NCBI GenBank assembly: GCA_030531005.1
Contig: JAUMTW010000003.1
Coordinates: forward strand, 186,001-250,000
DNA: 64,000 nucleotides
DNA from: Corynebacterium sp.
Lineage (GTDB): Bacteria; Actinomycetota; Actinomycetes; Mycobacteriales; Mycobacteriaceae
Direction of reading: 5' to 3'
Shown: one piece after another, positions 1 to 10,786 of the stretch
Layout: the number at the start of each line of letters is the position of its first letter
How positions within the stretch are numbered: position 1 is the stretch's first letter
Notes under the pieces: model-generated
What the model was told of the DNA's origin: nothing
What the model saw: the letters and a program-made list of their open reading frames with translations, nothing else
The model's database searches: none
Position numbers and translations under genes: made by a program

Positions 1-40
1 TTGACTCGTGGTAGCTACAAGTACAGAACAAGGAGTTTTT

Positions 41-640
41 GTGAAGTTTCCAAAGATAGTAGCCCTGGTGGCCGCAAGTGCCGCCGCAATTTCGTTGAGC
101 GCTTGCTCCAGTGACGATGACAGCGAGAGCTCCACTTCGTCTTCTGCTTCGAGCTCGGCAACCGAAAGTGCGGCGCCTGCTGACTTACCGACTGCTGCAG
201 AGCTGAATGAGATCCTGGGCAAGGTAACCAACCCAGATTTGCCTTTGGAAGAAAAAGTCAACACCGTCCAAGATGGTGCGGAGGCAGCAGAGCTCTTCGA
301 AGTTATGACTCAGTCCAAGATGGAATCGGGCGCTACGTTCGAAGTGGTTGATCCTGTATTGCCGGACTACACCCCAGATTCCGTACTGACCACGGTCATC
401 TATACTCTGCCTGAGCGTGAGCCTCAAACCGCTGATCGCGTGCAGTTCGTCTATGAAGATGGCGTATGGAAGCTCTCCCGTACTTGGGCTTGTACCCTGA
501 TCCGCAACACTGTTGCCCCAGAGCAAGTTCCAGCATTATGCGCTGATGACCCAGCCGCTGTGGCAGAGCCAGAAGATCCAGCCGATGCAGAAGTATCTCC
601 AGAGGTTGCTCCAGAAGAAGCTCCAGAGGTTGCGGAATAA
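41..640 (+). CDS. Mtb12-like secreted lipoprotein
   Basis: A predicted exported lipoprotein of 199 aa anchored to the outer face of the membrane. The GTG at 41 is chosen because AGGAG lies at 31-35 and the product then begins with a short basic N-terminus, a hydrophobic stretch and a lipobox ending LSAC (Cys22). A Ser-rich linker follows. Residues ~50-165 (from LPTAAELNEIL to WKLSRTWACTLI) resemble the C-terminal domain of the mycobacterial low-molecular-weight antigen Mtb12, whose function is unknown. The last 30 residues are an acidic Pro/Glu/Ala tail, possibly a disordered cell-wall spacer. It is followed by a terminator, so it seems to be transcribed separately from what follows. The family assignment is from remembered pattern similarity. 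Confidence 0.8.
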   Translation: MKFPKIVALVAASAAAISLSACSSDDDSESSTSSSASSSATESAAPADLPTAAELNEILGKVTNPDLPLEEKVNTVQDGAEAAELFEVMTQSKMESGATFEVVDPVLPDYTPDSVLTTVIYTLPEREPQTADRVQFVYEDGVWKLSRTWACTLIRNTVAPEQVPALCADDPAAVAEPEDPADAEVSPEVAPEEAPEVAE

Positions 641-724
641 GCACAGGCTGAAGACGCTATCCAGTAATTATCCAGTAATGAGGATGTCGGCGTGCTGCCC
701 CGGAAGCGTGAGCAACACGCAAAA

Positions 725-763
725 AAGCCCCAGGGATTTACCACTGAGTAAACCTGGGGCTTT
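725..763 (+). terminator. Rho-independent terminator after the Mtb12-like gene
   Basis: An inverted repeat with arms AGCCCCAGG and CCTGGGGCT is preceded by AAAAAA and followed by a short T run. It sits between convergent lipoprotein genes and could work in both directions. Confidence 0.75.
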
Positions 764-873
764 GTGCGTGCCACGCTCAATATTATGGTGAGTACGACCA
801 GCTGTTGCTGACATCACCGAAACGACCAAAGAGAGACCAGCGGATACAGACTCGGTGCGGGGCGTGTTTTAGC

Positions 874-1827
874 TTATTCGTTTGTTATGAAGTTCAAACC
901 CACCGTGGAATCCTGAGTTACGACTGGTGCATTATCATTGCCAGCCTCGGAGTATTGCACGCGGGTAGTGTAAGCAAACGCTCCGGCACAAGGCAATGGC
1001 TGGGAAAGATCCACCTTAATCACAGCAGGATCACTCATCGTAGTCTGGGCGCTGATGACATCCAGGGAAGTATCCTCATAGTTAATGGCACCTTGGGAAG
1101 GGCGCTGGGCGACTTCCATACTCAACTCCAGCTGATCCCCGTCGCGGGCCAGCAGTGTGTACGTGATAGTCTGCAGCAGATTCTCCTCGGCAGGCAGACT
1201 TGACTCCACCGTCCACGATCCACCGATACCAACGGGTTCGGTAGGAAAGACCACAGGCAACGAGAGCAGCTGCGTAATATAGCCCTCAACCAAAGAGCGG
1301 CCCTCATCAGTGGCCTCGGCTGGGGCGGCAAAATTAATCGAGGAGATCATGCCGCGCTCATCGGCATACCAACCGAAGCTAAAACCTTGGGCAGATTCTA
1401 AGTGCGACTGCTGAGCTGAGGTCTGCGCGCTTTCTGCGGTGATATCGTTTAGAGTCACTTGAATGGAGCGGTTGGAGCCGGTATCCGAGTTCGTAGCCTC
1501 CATGGTGGTGGCATCCAAAGTTGCTTGGAAATCACTTGCATTGGCATCCGGGGCAGGGGCGGCGGCCGCAGCTGAATCGACGAGCTGGTTGAATGTGCTC
1601 GAGAGGTTGAGTTGGAGCTGTTGGTTCTGTTCGAAATCGGTAAAGCGCAGTTCCTCATGAGGAAATTGTCCAGCTTCAACCAAATTAACTCGGGCTGCAG
1701 CAACTTCTACGCCTACGGCATCGTCCATATCAACGGCAGTTTCTTCAGAGCTACTGCAACCAGTCAGCACTAGGCTGCCTGCCAGCATGCTGGCGAGTAA
1801 TACACGCGAAAGCGTAGAAAAGGCCAC
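874..1827 (-). CDS. Secreted lipoprotein (DUF6263-like)
   Basis: A lipoprotein of 317 aa. The start is GTG at 1827, with GGAAAGGA about 9 nt upstream on the minus strand. The signal peptide ends in a lipobox LTGC (Cys24), followed by Ser/Glu residues. The mature part looks like a beta-rich extracytoplasmic domain. A segment near residues 205-215 (VGIGGSWTVESSLP) recalls the DUF6263 family, whose function is not known; this assignment is tentative. It is transcribed towards the Mtb12-like lipoprotein, and the 17-bp palindrome array at 1943-1993 lies just upstream of its likely promoter (minus-strand TATACT at 1907-1912). Confidence 0.75.
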   Translation of the reverse strand: MAFSTLSRVLLASMLAGSLVLTGCSSSEETAVDMDDAVGVEVAAARVNLVEAGQFPHEELRFTDFEQNQQLQLNLSSTFNQLVDSAAAAAPAPDANASDFQATLDATTMEATNSDTGSNRSIQVTLNDITAESAQTSAQQSHLESAQGFSFGWYADERGMISSINFAAPAEATDEGRSLVEGYITQLLSLPVVFPTEPVGIGGSWTVESSLPAEENLLQTITYTLLARDGDQLELSMEVAQRPSQGAINYEDTSLDVISAQTTMSDPAVIKVDLSQPLPCAGAFAYTTRVQYSEAGNDNAPVVTQDSTVGLNFITNE

Positions 1828-1942
1828 GGGTTGGATTCCTTTCCATCACAGGATGTAAAAAACAGGTACGCCGGGGAAGTAAACAGAAAATGGCGTTCTT
1901 GCTACGAGTATAAATTGTTCACATCCCTCGCGCGGCATTCTG

Positions 1943-1993
1943 AACACTGTGTTACATACAACACTGTGTTACATACAACACTGTGCTATATAA
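1943..1993. repeat. Three tandem 17-bp units with AACACTGTGTT palindromes
   Basis: Units at 1943-1959 and 1960-1976 are identical (AACACTGTGTTACATAC). A third copy at 1977-1993 is imperfect. Each starts with AACACTGTGTT, an 11-bp inverted repeat around one central base (third copy AACACTGTGCT). The array lies about 30 bp upstream of a minus-strand TATACT box that could serve the lipoprotein at 874-1827, which suggests a cooperative operator. The rest of the gap to lspA (1994-2250) shows no convincing gene or terminator. Confidence 0.7.
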
Positions 1994-2250
1994 ACCGAGT
2001 GTCGTGGGTGTACTAAGAGCAAGCAGTGCTCGGGGAAGAAAATCATGCAAACTCTGCACAATGGCACAGTTTATAAGCTAAAAGCCTTTCAAAGGGTAGA
2101 AGGTAATGGCTATATCCTGGGATTTTAGTCCTTAGTCGTCCTAGTTTTCTGGGGACTCGACACAGCTTTTCCTAGGTAAGTCTGCTGGTTGCGCGGGAAA
2201 AATCGGGGTGGCGGTTCGAAATTTCGCGCCAAAATTGCCAAAATGGGGGA

Positions 2251-2877
2251 GTGAGTTCAGCCAAGAGCGCCCCAGCAACACCACAGGAACACCAGTCTGT
2301 CGCCTCGCGAGGCCGCTATGTTTCCCTGGTAGCAAGCCTCATTGTGGTCATTGCCTTGGTTGACCAATTGATAAAGTTCCTCATGCTGGATTTGCTGGCA
2401 GATGGCAACGTTATCTACGTCATCGGGGACTGGTTTCGCTTCCGCCTATTGTTTAATCCTGGTGCCGCATTCTCCTTTGGTACGGGAGCCACGTGGATTT
2501 TTACCTGTATCCAACTCGCCTTTGTTGTTGGCATTAGTTGGTATTCCCCACGAATCCAAGATCGCTGGACCGCGGTTGGTCTAGGCCTGGTGGCAGGTGG
2601 AGCAGCCGGCAATCTTATTGACCGCCTGTTCCGCGAACCAGGCTTTTTCGTCGGCCACGTGGTGGATTTTATCTCTATCGGTAATTTCGCAGTCTTTAAT
2701 ATTGCAGATTCTGCGATTACCTGCGGAGTGATTGTCTATATTTGTTCGGCGTTTATACAGGAATATCAGCACAAAATCCAAGTAGATCCTGATACCGCTA
2801 CGGATACTACCGAAGCAGAACGGACAGTGAGCCCCAGCAACCAAGCCTCGGCGACAAAGGAGGAACCACATGCGTGA
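2251..2877 (+). CDS. lspA: Lipoprotein signal peptidase LspA
   Basis: Signal peptidase II, an aspartyl protease of the cytoplasmic membrane that cleaves prolipoproteins in front of the lipidated Cys. The product is 208 aa with four predicted membrane segments. The family motifs are present: NPGAAFS (69-75), GNLIDR (120-125), VVDF with catalytic Asp139, and FNIADS with catalytic Asp153. A polar N-terminal extension of about 20 residues and a Thr/Glu-rich C-terminal tail are longer than in E. coli. The start is GTG at 2251, following GGGGGA. The gene overlaps the next one by 8 bp, so the two are very likely translationally coupled. Probable substrates include the lipoproteins elsewhere in this window. 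Confidence 0.96.
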   Translation: MSSAKSAPATPQEHQSVASRGRYVSLVASLIVVIALVDQLIKFLMLDLLADGNVIYVIGDWFRFRLLFNPGAAFSFGTGATWIFTCIQLAFVVGISWYSPRIQDRWTAVGLGLVAGGAAGNLIDRLFREPGFFVGHVVDFISIGNFAVFNIADSAITCGVIVYICSAFIQEYQHKIQVDPDTATDTTEAERTVSPSNQASATKEEPHA

Positions 2878-3799
2878 ACAACGAACCTTGCTCGTTCCCG
2901 AAGGCCTCGTGGGCTTGCGCGTTGATACTGGGGTCTCCAAACTCTTCGGACTTTCGCGTACCACGGCAGCCGAACTTGCTGTAGCTGGTGAGATACTGCT
3001 CGATGGCCACACCGTAGGCAAATCTGATCGCCTCCAAGCCGGCAAGCTCCTCGATGTCACCCTGCCAGAAACCCGAGATCTCACCCCGGTTGCAGAACTC
3101 GTGGAAGGCATGGACATTCTCTATTCCGATGAGGATGTCATCGCAGTGAACAAGCCAGTTGGGGTAGCAGCGCACCCCACCTTGGGATGGGATGGACCAA
3201 CCGTCATCGGCGGATTGGCTGCTGCTGGCTTCCGGATTTCTACATCTGGGCCATCTGAGCGCCAAGGCATTGTACAGCGCTTAGATGTAGGCACTTCTGG
3301 CGTGATGGTGGTCGCAGCTTCTGAGCGCGGCTACTCGGTGTTAAAGCGGGCTTTTAAGCAGCGTACGGTCTCTAAGACCTATCACGCAGTGGTGCAAGGT
3401 TTGATGGATCCACTCGTCGGTACTATCGACGCTCCTATTGGGCGTCATCCTGCAGCAGGATGGCGTTTTGCAGTTACCCAAGACGGCAAACACGCAGTTA
3501 CCCATTATGAAACCCTGGAGGCCTTCACCGAAGCTTCATTGCTGGAGATCCACTTGGAAACCGGTCGTACGCACCAGATTCGTGTGCATACTTCCGCACT
3601 TCATCATCCGTGCGTGGGAGATCCCATGTATGGCTCAGATCCACAATTAAGTGAGCGTTTGGGGCTCGATCGCCAGTGGCTTCATGCTGTCTCCTTGGGT
3701 TTCTACCATCCGGCAGATGGACATTGGATGGAAATCGAAAGCGACTATCCTGCTGACCTTGCAGCAGCTTTAGAGGTCCTACGTCAAGAAAACCACTAG
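2870..3799 (+). CDS. RluD-type rRNA pseudouridine synthase
   Basis: A 309-aa pseudouridine synthase of the RluA/RluD family, which isomerises uridines in 23S rRNA. An N-terminal S4-like region (~15-65) precedes the catalytic domain. The active-site motif reads QRLDVGTSG with catalytic Asp139, having Gln where many homologues have His. A second family motif, [11 protein letters not shown], lies near residues 230-240. The ATG start overlaps the end of lspA, and AAGGAGG lies just upstream inside lspA. This lspA-rlu pairing is common in bacteria. The exact uridine positions modified cannot be told from sequence. Confidence 0.9.
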   Translation: MREQRTLLVPEGLVGLRVDTGVSKLFGLSRTTAAELAVAGEILLDGHTVGKSDRLQAGKLLDVTLPETRDLTPVAELVEGMDILYSDEDVIAVNKPVGVAAHPTLGWDGPTVIGGLAAAGFRISTSGPSERQGIVQRLDVGTSGVMVVAASERGYSVLKRAFKQRTVSKTYHAVVQGLMDPLVGTIDAPIGRHPAAGWRFAVTQDGKHAVTHYETLEAFTEASLLEIHLETGRTHQIRVHTSALHHPCVGDPMYGSDPQLSERLGLDRQWLHAVSLGFYHPADGHWMEIESDYPADLAAALEVLRQENH

Positions 3800-3859
3800 G
3801 GTAGTTGTTGTAGTTGTGGCAAGAGCCAAAAACGTCCCTTACTAGAAAAGACCGTATTT

Positions 3860-4459
3860 GTGGATACCATTGAAAAAACTCGCCTTGCAGTAGCGATCAC
3901 CTCTATCGCTTTGCTTTTAGGTGGGCTCTTTCTGCTTGGCCTGCTAGCGCCGCAACCCCAGGCCACTATCAATGGGGACACCCTTGGGCGTTGGTCCGGG
4001 GAAACCACAAGCGAATATGTACAGCGTGCCGCACAATCTCTGGATGATGTTGATGCCACTCAACCATCCTTTGCCCTGCTCACCTTTGCAGAACCTCTCG
4101 ATAACGCTGGCATGCAAGCACTGCTTGGCGATCCCAATTTTCCAGACTTCACTCGGGTGAATTCCCTGGTGATTGGTTCAGCAGCTGCAATCGATCTGCC
4201 AGAACCAACCGCGGATGCGACCAGAATGGATGTCATTCGCCAGCAATTAGGCTTTCAAGGCTTGCCAGTGGCCAACTGCGTGGGACTGGTGGTTTATGCG
4301 CCCCAGGAACAACTTGCCCAAGCCGCCGAGCTTGAGGAAGTCTTGGCCGTACAAGCGTTGCCAAGTGATGCCCGCTGGGGGGCTTTCGGTATTCGGGTTA
4401 ATCCGGACTATGTAAGCCCCGCGATCGTCGTGGCACCCGATGTCGCAGCAGATCAATAA
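3860..4459 (+). CDS. Membrane-anchored hypothetical protein
   Basis: A 199-aa protein starting at GTG 3860. One hydrophobic segment at residues ~9-30 is not followed by a lipobox Cys, so it is probably a membrane anchor with the rest outside. The remainder is soluble-looking and acidic, and resembles small corynebacterial surface proteins that I cannot assign to a family. Its 3' end overlaps the convergent rarD-like gene by 62 bp (4398-4459). It follows the pseudouridine synthase gene by 60 bp and may be cotranscribed with it. Confidence 0.65.
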   Translation: MDTIEKTRLAVAITSIALLLGGLFLLGLLAPQPQATINGDTLGRWSGETTSEYVQRAAQSLDDVDATQPSFALLTFAEPLDNAGMQALLGDPNFPDFTRVNSLVIGSAAAIDLPEPTADATRMDVIRQQLGFQGLPVANCVGLVVYAPQEQLAQAAELEEVLAVQALPSDARWGAFGIRVNPDYVSPAIVVAPDVAADQ

Positions 4460-5282
4460 GGTACAGAGCAACGGCTATCCAAATCGCGATAAACCCAATC
4501 CACCGGGACGCGGTAACTTCTTCGTGCACGATAAATAGTGCCCATATGAATTGGATGGTCGGGGTGATGTACTGCAGCATCCCTAAGGCACCGAGCGGAA
4601 TGCGCTGGGCGGCCAGCGCGAAGGTCAACAGGGGCAGTGCAGTGACCAAGCCGGTGGTGATCAGCATGACACTATGTCCAATATCTTCTTGGACAAAGGT
4701 GTTGCGCTCTTGTGTCTGCAACCACGCGATGTACCCCAGTGCCAGGGGCAAGAGCACGAGTGTTTCTGCCATCAGGGAGATTGTTGGTGCAACATGTAAG
4801 CCCTTTTTGATTACCCCGTAGAAGCCGAAGCTTAATGCCAGGGCCAGTGGGATTAATGGCAAGGTAGGCTGGGAGAAAGCAAGCCACAAGACTGCGAGGG
4901 CCGCGATGGTCACGGCGAGTACCTGGAATTTGCGGAGGCGCTCTTGAAAGAACACCATACCAAGCACAATGCTCACCAGCGGATTAATGAAATAGCCAAG
5001 TGCGGCATCACTGACATGCCCCGAGTTGACGGCAAACACATAGACCAACCAATTACAGCCGATGAGTAATCCCGCTACACCCAAACGCCACCCGTGCTCG
5101 GCGAATAAGCGGGCGACTTTTGCCCAGCCGCGTTGGGATGTCACCAAACCAGCAACGAACACTGCAGTCCACATCACCCGGTGTGCGATGATCTCGACGG
5201 CACTTGCTGGTTCGAGCAACGGGAAATATGCCGGGAATAGTCCCCACATTACATACGTTAAAATTCCATAGCCCACGCACAC
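4398..5282 (-). CDS. rarD: RarD-type EamA/DMT-family transporter
   Basis: A 294-aa integral membrane protein with about ten hydrophobic segments, resembling RarD of the drug/metabolite transporter superfamily. Diagnostic parts are the N-terminal MWGLFPAYF...EIIAHR stretch, GCNWLVYVFAVNSGHV near residue 75, YFINPL, and LGMLQYITPTIQF near residue 225. The substrate is unknown. The start is uncertain: GTG 5282 keeps the first membrane segment complete, and GTG 5276 is an alternative. It is divergent from dnaE and overlaps the convergent gene at 3860-4459. Confidence 0.85.
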   Translation of the reverse strand: MCVGYGILTYVMWGLFPAYFPLLEPASAVEIIAHRVMWTAVFVAGLVTSQRGWAKVARLFAEHGWRLGVAGLLIGCNWLVYVFAVNSGHVSDAALGYFINPLVSIVLGMVFFQERLRKFQVLAVTIAALAVLWLAFSQPTLPLIPLALALSFGFYGVIKKGLHVAPTISLMAETLVLLPLALGYIAWLQTQERNTFVQEDIGHSVMLITTGLVTALPLLTFALAAQRIPLGALGMLQYITPTIQFIWALFIVHEEVTASRWIGFIAIWIAVALYLIDLLRHRVPRRSRGLHSPD

Positions 5283-5425
5283 AGCCTGCCATAACAGTTA
5301 GGAATCCAGTTAGTTGACCTGAATAGAATGAATGTGAGGATCTGGGAGGTGCCTTCCTGAGTGCTGCTATTGTGTGTGTCCAGGCGCAATTCCACCGTTT
5401 TTAAACTGTATTAGACTAAGGATCT

Positions 5426-8400
5426 ATGGCTAAGAAATCATCATTCGTACACCTTCATAATCACACCGAGTATTCCATGCTCGATGGGATGGCCAGGGTG
5501 AGCATGCTGGCAGAAGAAGCCGCAAAGCAAGGTATGCCTGCAGTAGCCATGACTGACCACGGCAATATGTTCGGCTCTGATGATTTCTATCGCACCATGA
5601 AAAAGGCTGATATCAAGCCGATTATCGGGATTGAGGCCTATATCGCCCCGGAATCGCGCTGGAATAAAGACCGTGTGCTTTGGGGTGAGCCCAGTCAGAA
5701 AGGTGATGACGTCTCTGCCGGTGGTTTCTACCTCCACCAAACGATGCTGGCTGAGAATGCGCGGGGCCTGCAGAATCTATTTAAGCTCTCTAGCTTGGCA
5801 TCCTATGAAGGCCAGGTGCGTAAGTGGCCGCGTATGGATGCTGAAGTCATTGCCGAACATGCTGAAGGCATTATCGCAACTACTGGTTGCCCCAGTGGAG
5901 ATGTGCAAACCCGCTTGCGGTTAGGCCAGTATGACCAAGCACTTGAAGCCGCAGCCATGTGGCAAGACATCTATGGCCGCGATAATTACTTCCTCGAGCT
6001 GATGGATCATGGGCTGGATATTGAGCGCCGAGTACGCGACGACTTACTGCGAATTGGCCAAGCCTTGAATCTGCCACCACTGGTCACCAATGACTGCCAC
6101 TACGTGTTGGAGAGTCAAGCAAAAGACCACGAGGTCATGCTGTGTATCCAAACTGGTAAGACCTTGGCAGATGAAAACCGCTTCAAGTTCGACGGCACCG
6201 GCTACTACCTGAAGTCTGCCGAGCAAATGCGTGCCGCCTGGGATGACCTGGTTCCTGATGCCTGCGATAACACCTTGTGGATTGCGGAGCGCGTGGAAGA
6301 TTATGGCGAGATTTGGGAAGAACATGCCAAAGACCGCATGCCCGTTGCCGATGTGCCAGAAGGACATACCCCAACTTCCTGGCTGCGCGAAGAGGTGATG
6401 CGTGGGTTACGTGACCGTTTTCATGGGGCAGAAGTGCCACAGGAATACGTTGAGCGCGCCGAGCGAGAAATCGGCGTCATTGACGAAAAAGGCTATCCTT
6501 CCTACTTCTTGATCGTGGCCGAAATTATCAAGCACGCGCGCAGCATCGGCATACACGTTGGTCCTGGTCGTGGTTCTGCTGCAGGCGCTTTGGTGGCCTA
6601 TGCGCTCACTATTACTAATATTGATCCTCTTGAGCATGGCCTACTCTTTGAGCGTTTCTTGAACCCAGAGCGCCCCAGCGCACCTGATATCGATATCGAC
6701 TTTGATGACCGGCGCCGCGGTGAAATGGTGCGCTATGCCGCTGAACGCTGGGGCACGGATAAAGTGGCACAGGTTATTACTTTCGGCACAATGAAGACGA
6801 AGGCTGCGATTAAAGATTCTGGTCGTGTGCTCTATGGTCAGCCTGGATATCAGATTTCTGATCGCATTAATGGTGCATTGCCCCCAGCAGTAATGGGTAA
6901 AGATATCACCCTTGGTGGTATTACCAATCCTGATGATGCCCGCTACGACGAGGCCTCTGAGGTGCGCAAGATGATCGATAATGATCCGGATGTGCGCCGC
7001 ATTTATGAAACTGCTCGTGGCCTGGAGGGCTTGGTACGCCAAGCCGGGGTGCACGCCTGTGCAGTCATTATGGCGAGTGTCCCGTTGATGGAGCACATCC
7101 CCATGTGGCAGCGTGATGACGGCGCTATTATCACCGGCTGGCCTTATCCAGCGTGTGAGGCCATTGGCTTATTGAAGATGGACTTCCTTGGTCTACGTAA
7201 CCTGACAGTGATCGGGGACTGCCTCAAACACATCAAACGCAACCGGGGCGAGGAGATCGATCTCGATACCCTCACCACTGATGACCCAAAGGTCTACGAG
7301 CTGCTGGCTTCGGGGAATACGCTGGGTGTGTTCCAGCTGGACTCTGCAGGTATGCAAGCGCTGCTGAAACGCATGAAGCCAACCGGATTTAATGACATCG
7401 TGGCCTCCTTGGCCCTGTATCGCCCGGGACCTATGGGTGTGAATGCACACTGGAACTATGCCGATCGCAAAAACGGCATCCAAGAAGAAGTGCCGATTCA
7501 CCCAGAGCTCGAAGCGGACCTTAAGGAAATTCTGGCAGAGACCCACGGTCTGATCGTGTATCAAGAGCAGATCATGGAAATTGCCCGAAAGCTCGCCGGC
7601 TATACCGCTGGTGAAGCAGATTCCTTCCGTAAGGCAATGGGTAAGAAGAAAAAAGAAGTCCTAGCGGAGCAGTACGATACCTTCATTAGTGGATTGCAAG
7701 CTAATGGATATTCCAAAGCAGCCGGTGATGCCCTCTGGGGTACCATCGAGCCCTTCGCATCGTATGCGTTCAACAAATCACACGCGGCAGGCTATGGGTT
7801 GGTGTCCTATTGGACTGCCTACTTGAAAGCAAACTACCCGGCAGAATATATGGCGGCCTTGCTGACCTCGGTGAGTGGCAGTAAAGATAAGATGGCCATC
7901 TATCTTGCAGACTGCCGCCATATGAACATTGCGGTGCTACCTCCTGATGTCAACGATTCACTGGCTGACTTCGTGCCAGTTGGTGACGACATCCGCTTCG
8001 GTCTGAGTTCAGTGCGCAATGTGGGCATTGACGTGGTGGAGCTGATTGTGAAAGCACGTGAAGAAAAAGGAGCATTTACCGATTTCTCAGATTACCTAGA
8101 AAAGATCGAACTGGGAGCATGTAAGAAGCGTGTGACTGAGTCGTTGATTAAGGCCGGCGCCTTTGATTCCTTAGGCCATGCCCGCAAAGGCTTAGGGCAG
8201 GTGTATGAAGGCGCGGTGGATTCGCTGACCGCAAAGAAGAAAGCTGCAGCTCGTGGCCAGTTCGATCTCTTCGATGCTTTTGGTGGACAAACAGAAACCG
8301 ATATTGGCGGCTTGAATATTCAGATCCCGGATGATGAATGGGATATGAAGCAAAAACTTGCCATTGAACGTGAAATGCTGGGACTCTATGTTTCAGCACA

Positions 8401-8983
8401 CCCGTTGGATGGCTTCGGCGAAGCATTGGATGCCCAGATTGATACGCCACTTACGCGCATTTTGAGCGAGGAAGTCCACAATAACCAAGAGGTCATCATA
8501 GGTGGCATTATCTCGAGTGTGGATCGGCGTTACTCGAAGCGTGATGGATCCCCGTGGGCGATTGTTTCTATTGAGGACCAGCATGGCGCCCAGGTGGAGT
8601 TATTGGTATTCGACAAGACCTATGCGCTTGTAAGCCAACACATTGCCGAGGACAATATTATTCTGGCCAAGGCCACCGTTCGTATTCGCGATGACAGGAT
8701 TAGCCTATTCTGCGCAGACTTGCGGGTGCCAGATCTTGGCTTTGGAAATGGCCAAGGTCTGCCGCTGCGTTTGGCCATGCGCTCGGATCAATGCACCATA
8801 GAAAATATTGGCAAACTCAAGAAGGTATTGGTCTCTAATCCGGGTGAATCCATGGTGTACCTGGAGATCACCTACCAAGATCAAAGCACCGTGGTTGAGT
8901 TAGGAGAGCATTTGCGCGTTGAGCGCAGCGCCAGCCTCATGGGGGATTTGAAAGCCACCATGGGGCCAGGCATCCTATCGTAA
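5426..8983 (+). CDS. dnaE: DNA polymerase III alpha subunit DnaE
   Basis: The replicative DNA polymerase catalytic subunit, 1185 aa, full length for actinobacterial DnaE1. It starts with a PHP domain carrying the metal-ligand motif [13 protein letters not shown] (His9, His11), which in actinobacteria supports intrinsic proofreading. The palm has PDIDIDFDD with catalytic Asp421 and Asp423, and the third Asp is Asp586 in [11 protein letters not shown]. Fingers and tandem HhH regions follow, then an OB fold from about residue 1020. ATG 5426 is preceded by AAGGAT and by a TAGACT box at 5412-5417, giving a leader of nearly zero length. A short 143-bp divergent region separates it from rarD. Confidence 0.98.
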   Translation: MAKKSSFVHLHNHTEYSMLDGMARVSMLAEEAAKQGMPAVAMTDHGNMFGSDDFYRTMKKADIKPIIGIEAYIAPESRWNKDRVLWGEPSQKGDDVSAGGFYLHQTMLAENARGLQNLFKLSSLASYEGQVRKWPRMDAEVIAEHAEGIIATTGCPSGDVQTRLRLGQYDQALEAAAMWQDIYGRDNYFLELMDHGLDIERRVRDDLLRIGQALNLPPLVTNDCHYVLESQAKDHEVMLCIQTGKTLADENRFKFDGTGYYLKSAEQMRAAWDDLVPDACDNTLWIAERVEDYGEIWEEHAKDRMPVADVPEGHTPTSWLREEVMRGLRDRFHGAEVPQEYVERAEREIGVIDEKGYPSYFLIVAEIIKHARSIGIHVGPGRGSAAGALVAYALTITNIDPLEHGLLFERFLNPERPSAPDIDIDFDDRRRGEMVRYAAERWGTDKVAQVITFGTMKTKAAIKDSGRVLYGQPGYQISDRINGALPPAVMGKDITLGGITNPDDARYDEASEVRKMIDNDPDVRRIYETARGLEGLVRQAGVHACAVIMASVPLMEHIPMWQRDDGAIITGWPYPACEAIGLLKMDFLGLRNLTVIGDCLKHIKRNRGEEIDLDTLTTDDPKVYELLASGNTLGVFQLDSAGMQALLKRMKPTGFNDIVASLALYRPGPMGVNAHWNYADRKNGIQEEVPIHPELEADLKEILAETHGLIVYQEQIMEIARKLAGYTAGEADSFRKAMGKKKKEVLAEQYDTFISGLQANGYSKAAGDALWGTIEPFASYAFNKSHAAGYGLVSYWTAYLKANYPAEYMAALLTSVSGSKDKMAIYLADCRHMNIAVLPPDVNDSLADFVPVGDDIRFGLSSVRNVGIDVVELIVKAREEKGAFTDFSDYLEKIELGACKKRVTESLIKAGAFDSLGHARKGLGQVYEGAVDSLTAKKKAAARGQFDLFDAFGGQTETDIGGLNIQIPDDEWDMKQKLAIEREMLGLYVSAHPLDGFGEALDAQIDTPLTRILSEEVHNNQEVIIGGIISSVDRRYSKRDGSPWAIVSIEDQHGAQVELLVFDKTYALVSQHIAEDNIILAKATVRIRDDRISLFCADLRVPDLGFGNGQGLPLRLAMRSDQCTIENIGKLKKVLVSNPGESMVYLEITYQDQSTVVELGEHLRVERSASLMGDLKATMGPGILS

Positions 8984-9155
8984 AACGACAGGTTGCAGAA
9001 CACGCCTGTTGGCCCAAAGGCCAAGCCGGCTTTCCCGCAATTATTGAAGTAATACATACCCCGGTACATGAGGATTTTCACTGTGCATAGCACCGGGGCG
9101 TGGGTAGAACTCGGCAGTTCGCCCTAGGGCTAGAGGTGCACTAGACTCGAATACC

Positions 9156-10454
9156 ATGAGTGAGAATGCTGCGCCAAGTATGAGCGAAGAAAATCTAGTC
9201 CATGCCTCTGATGTGCAAATGGCGCAAGCCCGCATTTCAGCCAGCATTGCTCCCACCCCTTTGCAATATTGCCCACGCCTATCCGAAGTAACTGGTGCAG
9301 AGGTCTACTTAAAGCGGGAAGATTTACAAGATGTGCGCTCGTATAAGATTCGTGGCGCATTGAATGCTATTTCGCAGCTTGATCCTGCCGCGCGTGAAGC
9401 CGGTATCGTTGCTGCTTCCGCCGGTAACCACGCCCAGGGAGTGGCATTTGCCTGCCGCACCATGGGGATTCGGGGGCGCATTTATGTACCAAGTGCCACC
9501 CCAAAGCAAAAGCGCGATCGTATTAAGGTCCATGGTGGCGATGCTATCGAACTCGTTGTGACCGGTGAGAGCTTTGATGCTGCCGCAGAAGCCGCCCGCG
9601 CCTATGCCGCGGAAAACGGGGCAACTATGGTTGAGCCTTTTGACTCTCGAAATACCATCGTCGGCCAAGGAACTGTTGCCGCGGAGATTTTAAGCCAGCT
9701 GACCAGCTTGGGGAAGTCCTTGGACACGATGGTGGTTCCTGTTGGCGGCGGTGGCTTGATCTCTGGCATCCTCAGCTATTTGGCCGATATGGCTCCGCGT
9801 ACCTCGGTGGTTGGCGTGGAACCAACTGGGGCCGCGTCGCTGACTGCAGCCCTTGCAGCTGATCACCCCGTGACCTTAGAGAAGGTTGATCCGTTCGTGG
9901 ATGGGGCATCGGTGAAGCGTATTGGTAATTTGAACTTCGACATCATCGAGAAGAATAAAGGCCGTCTGCACACCATGGTTGTGAGCGAAGGCGCAGTTTG
10001 CACTGAGATGCTTGACCTGTACCAGAATGAGGGGATCATCGCAGAACCCGCCGGTGCATTGTCGGTTGCTGGTTTACAAGAGTTGCGCGTACAACCTGGC
10101 AGCGTGGTGGTGTGTATTATCTCCGGTGGAAATAATGATGTGCTGCGCTATGGCGAGATCATGGAACGCTCTTTGGTGCACCGGAGGCTGAAGCACTACT
10201 TCCTGGTGAGCTTCCCGCAGGAGCCGGGCCAGTTGCGTAGCTTCCTCAATGACATCTTGGGTGAAAACGATGACATCACGTTATTTGAATACCTCAAGCG
10301 CAATAACCGGGAAACTGGTAGTGCCTTAGTTGGTCTGCAATTAGGCAAGGCGACGGATCTCGATGGTCTACTCGAGAGGATGAATAATTCGCGCATTAAG
10401 TGCCGTCAGCTGGAACCCGGCACCGCAGAATACAACTATTTGGTAAGCATCTAA
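9156..10454 (+). CDS. ilvA: Biosynthetic threonine dehydratase IlvA
   Basis: A PLP enzyme that deaminates threonine to 2-oxobutanoate, the first committed step of isoleucine synthesis. It is 432 aa. The PLP lysine is Lys64 in RSYKIRGA. The glycine-rich phosphate loop VGGGGLISG lies near residue 197. The C-terminal ~85 residues (from HYFLVSFPQEPGQL) form a single ACT-like regulatory domain, the short actinobacterial form thought to bind isoleucine. ATG 9156 has no strong Shine-Dalgarno but lies 8 nt after TAGACT (9142-9147), so the mRNA is probably leaderless. ATG 9180 is an internal alternative. A terminator follows. Confidence 0.96.
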   Translation: MSENAAPSMSEENLVHASDVQMAQARISASIAPTPLQYCPRLSEVTGAEVYLKREDLQDVRSYKIRGALNAISQLDPAAREAGIVAASAGNHAQGVAFACRTMGIRGRIYVPSATPKQKRDRIKVHGGDAIELVVTGESFDAAAEAARAYAAENGATMVEPFDSRNTIVGQGTVAAEILSQLTSLGKSLDTMVVPVGGGGLISGILSYLADMAPRTSVVGVEPTGAASLTAALAADHPVTLEKVDPFVDGASVKRIGNLNFDIIEKNKGRLHTMVVSEGAVCTEMLDLYQNEGIIAEPAGALSVAGLQELRVQPGSVVVCIISGGNNDVLRYGEIMERSLVHRRLKHYFLVSFPQEPGQLRSFLNDILGENDDITLFEYLKRNNRETGSALVGLQLGKATDLDGLLERMNNSRIKCRQLEPGTAEYNYLVSI

Positions 10455-10489
10455 GCCACGTATTCTCACTTTTCGTGCAAGCGCGCAGT

Positions 10490-10533
10490 GCTGGCAGCAA
10501 AGGACTTGCTCCTTACTGCCAGCCTTATTTTTG
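10490..10533 (+). terminator. Rho-independent terminator after ilvA
   Basis: Arms TGCTGGCAGCAAAGGA and TCCTTACTGCCAGCC form a stem of about 14 pairs with few mismatches around a short loop, followed by TTATTTTTG. Confidence 0.85.
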
Positions 10534-10786
10534 CCTTGATACTACTTCGCGCGTTGGAAAGCAGCGGTAGTGACGCGGTGGGGTGAAGCCGAATGCTCGG
10601 TATTCAGGTGAATATGGCTCATAGAATAACCTAGTTTTGTCCAGCGTACGGTGGGACAGAATGTGGTCGCAGTAGATGACTATTCCCCCAGCAAATGGCT
10701 GCCAAAGTTCAAGTCAAAGTTTGATGTAGCCCGATTCTTCGTTGCCTAGGCTGGGGTGCTGATTGTTCCCCTGCGGCCTTGATATA

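Noticed and set aside
2045..2128. 27-codon frame with GGGGAAG upstream
   Set aside because: Too short and not recognisable; no supporting promoter or composition.
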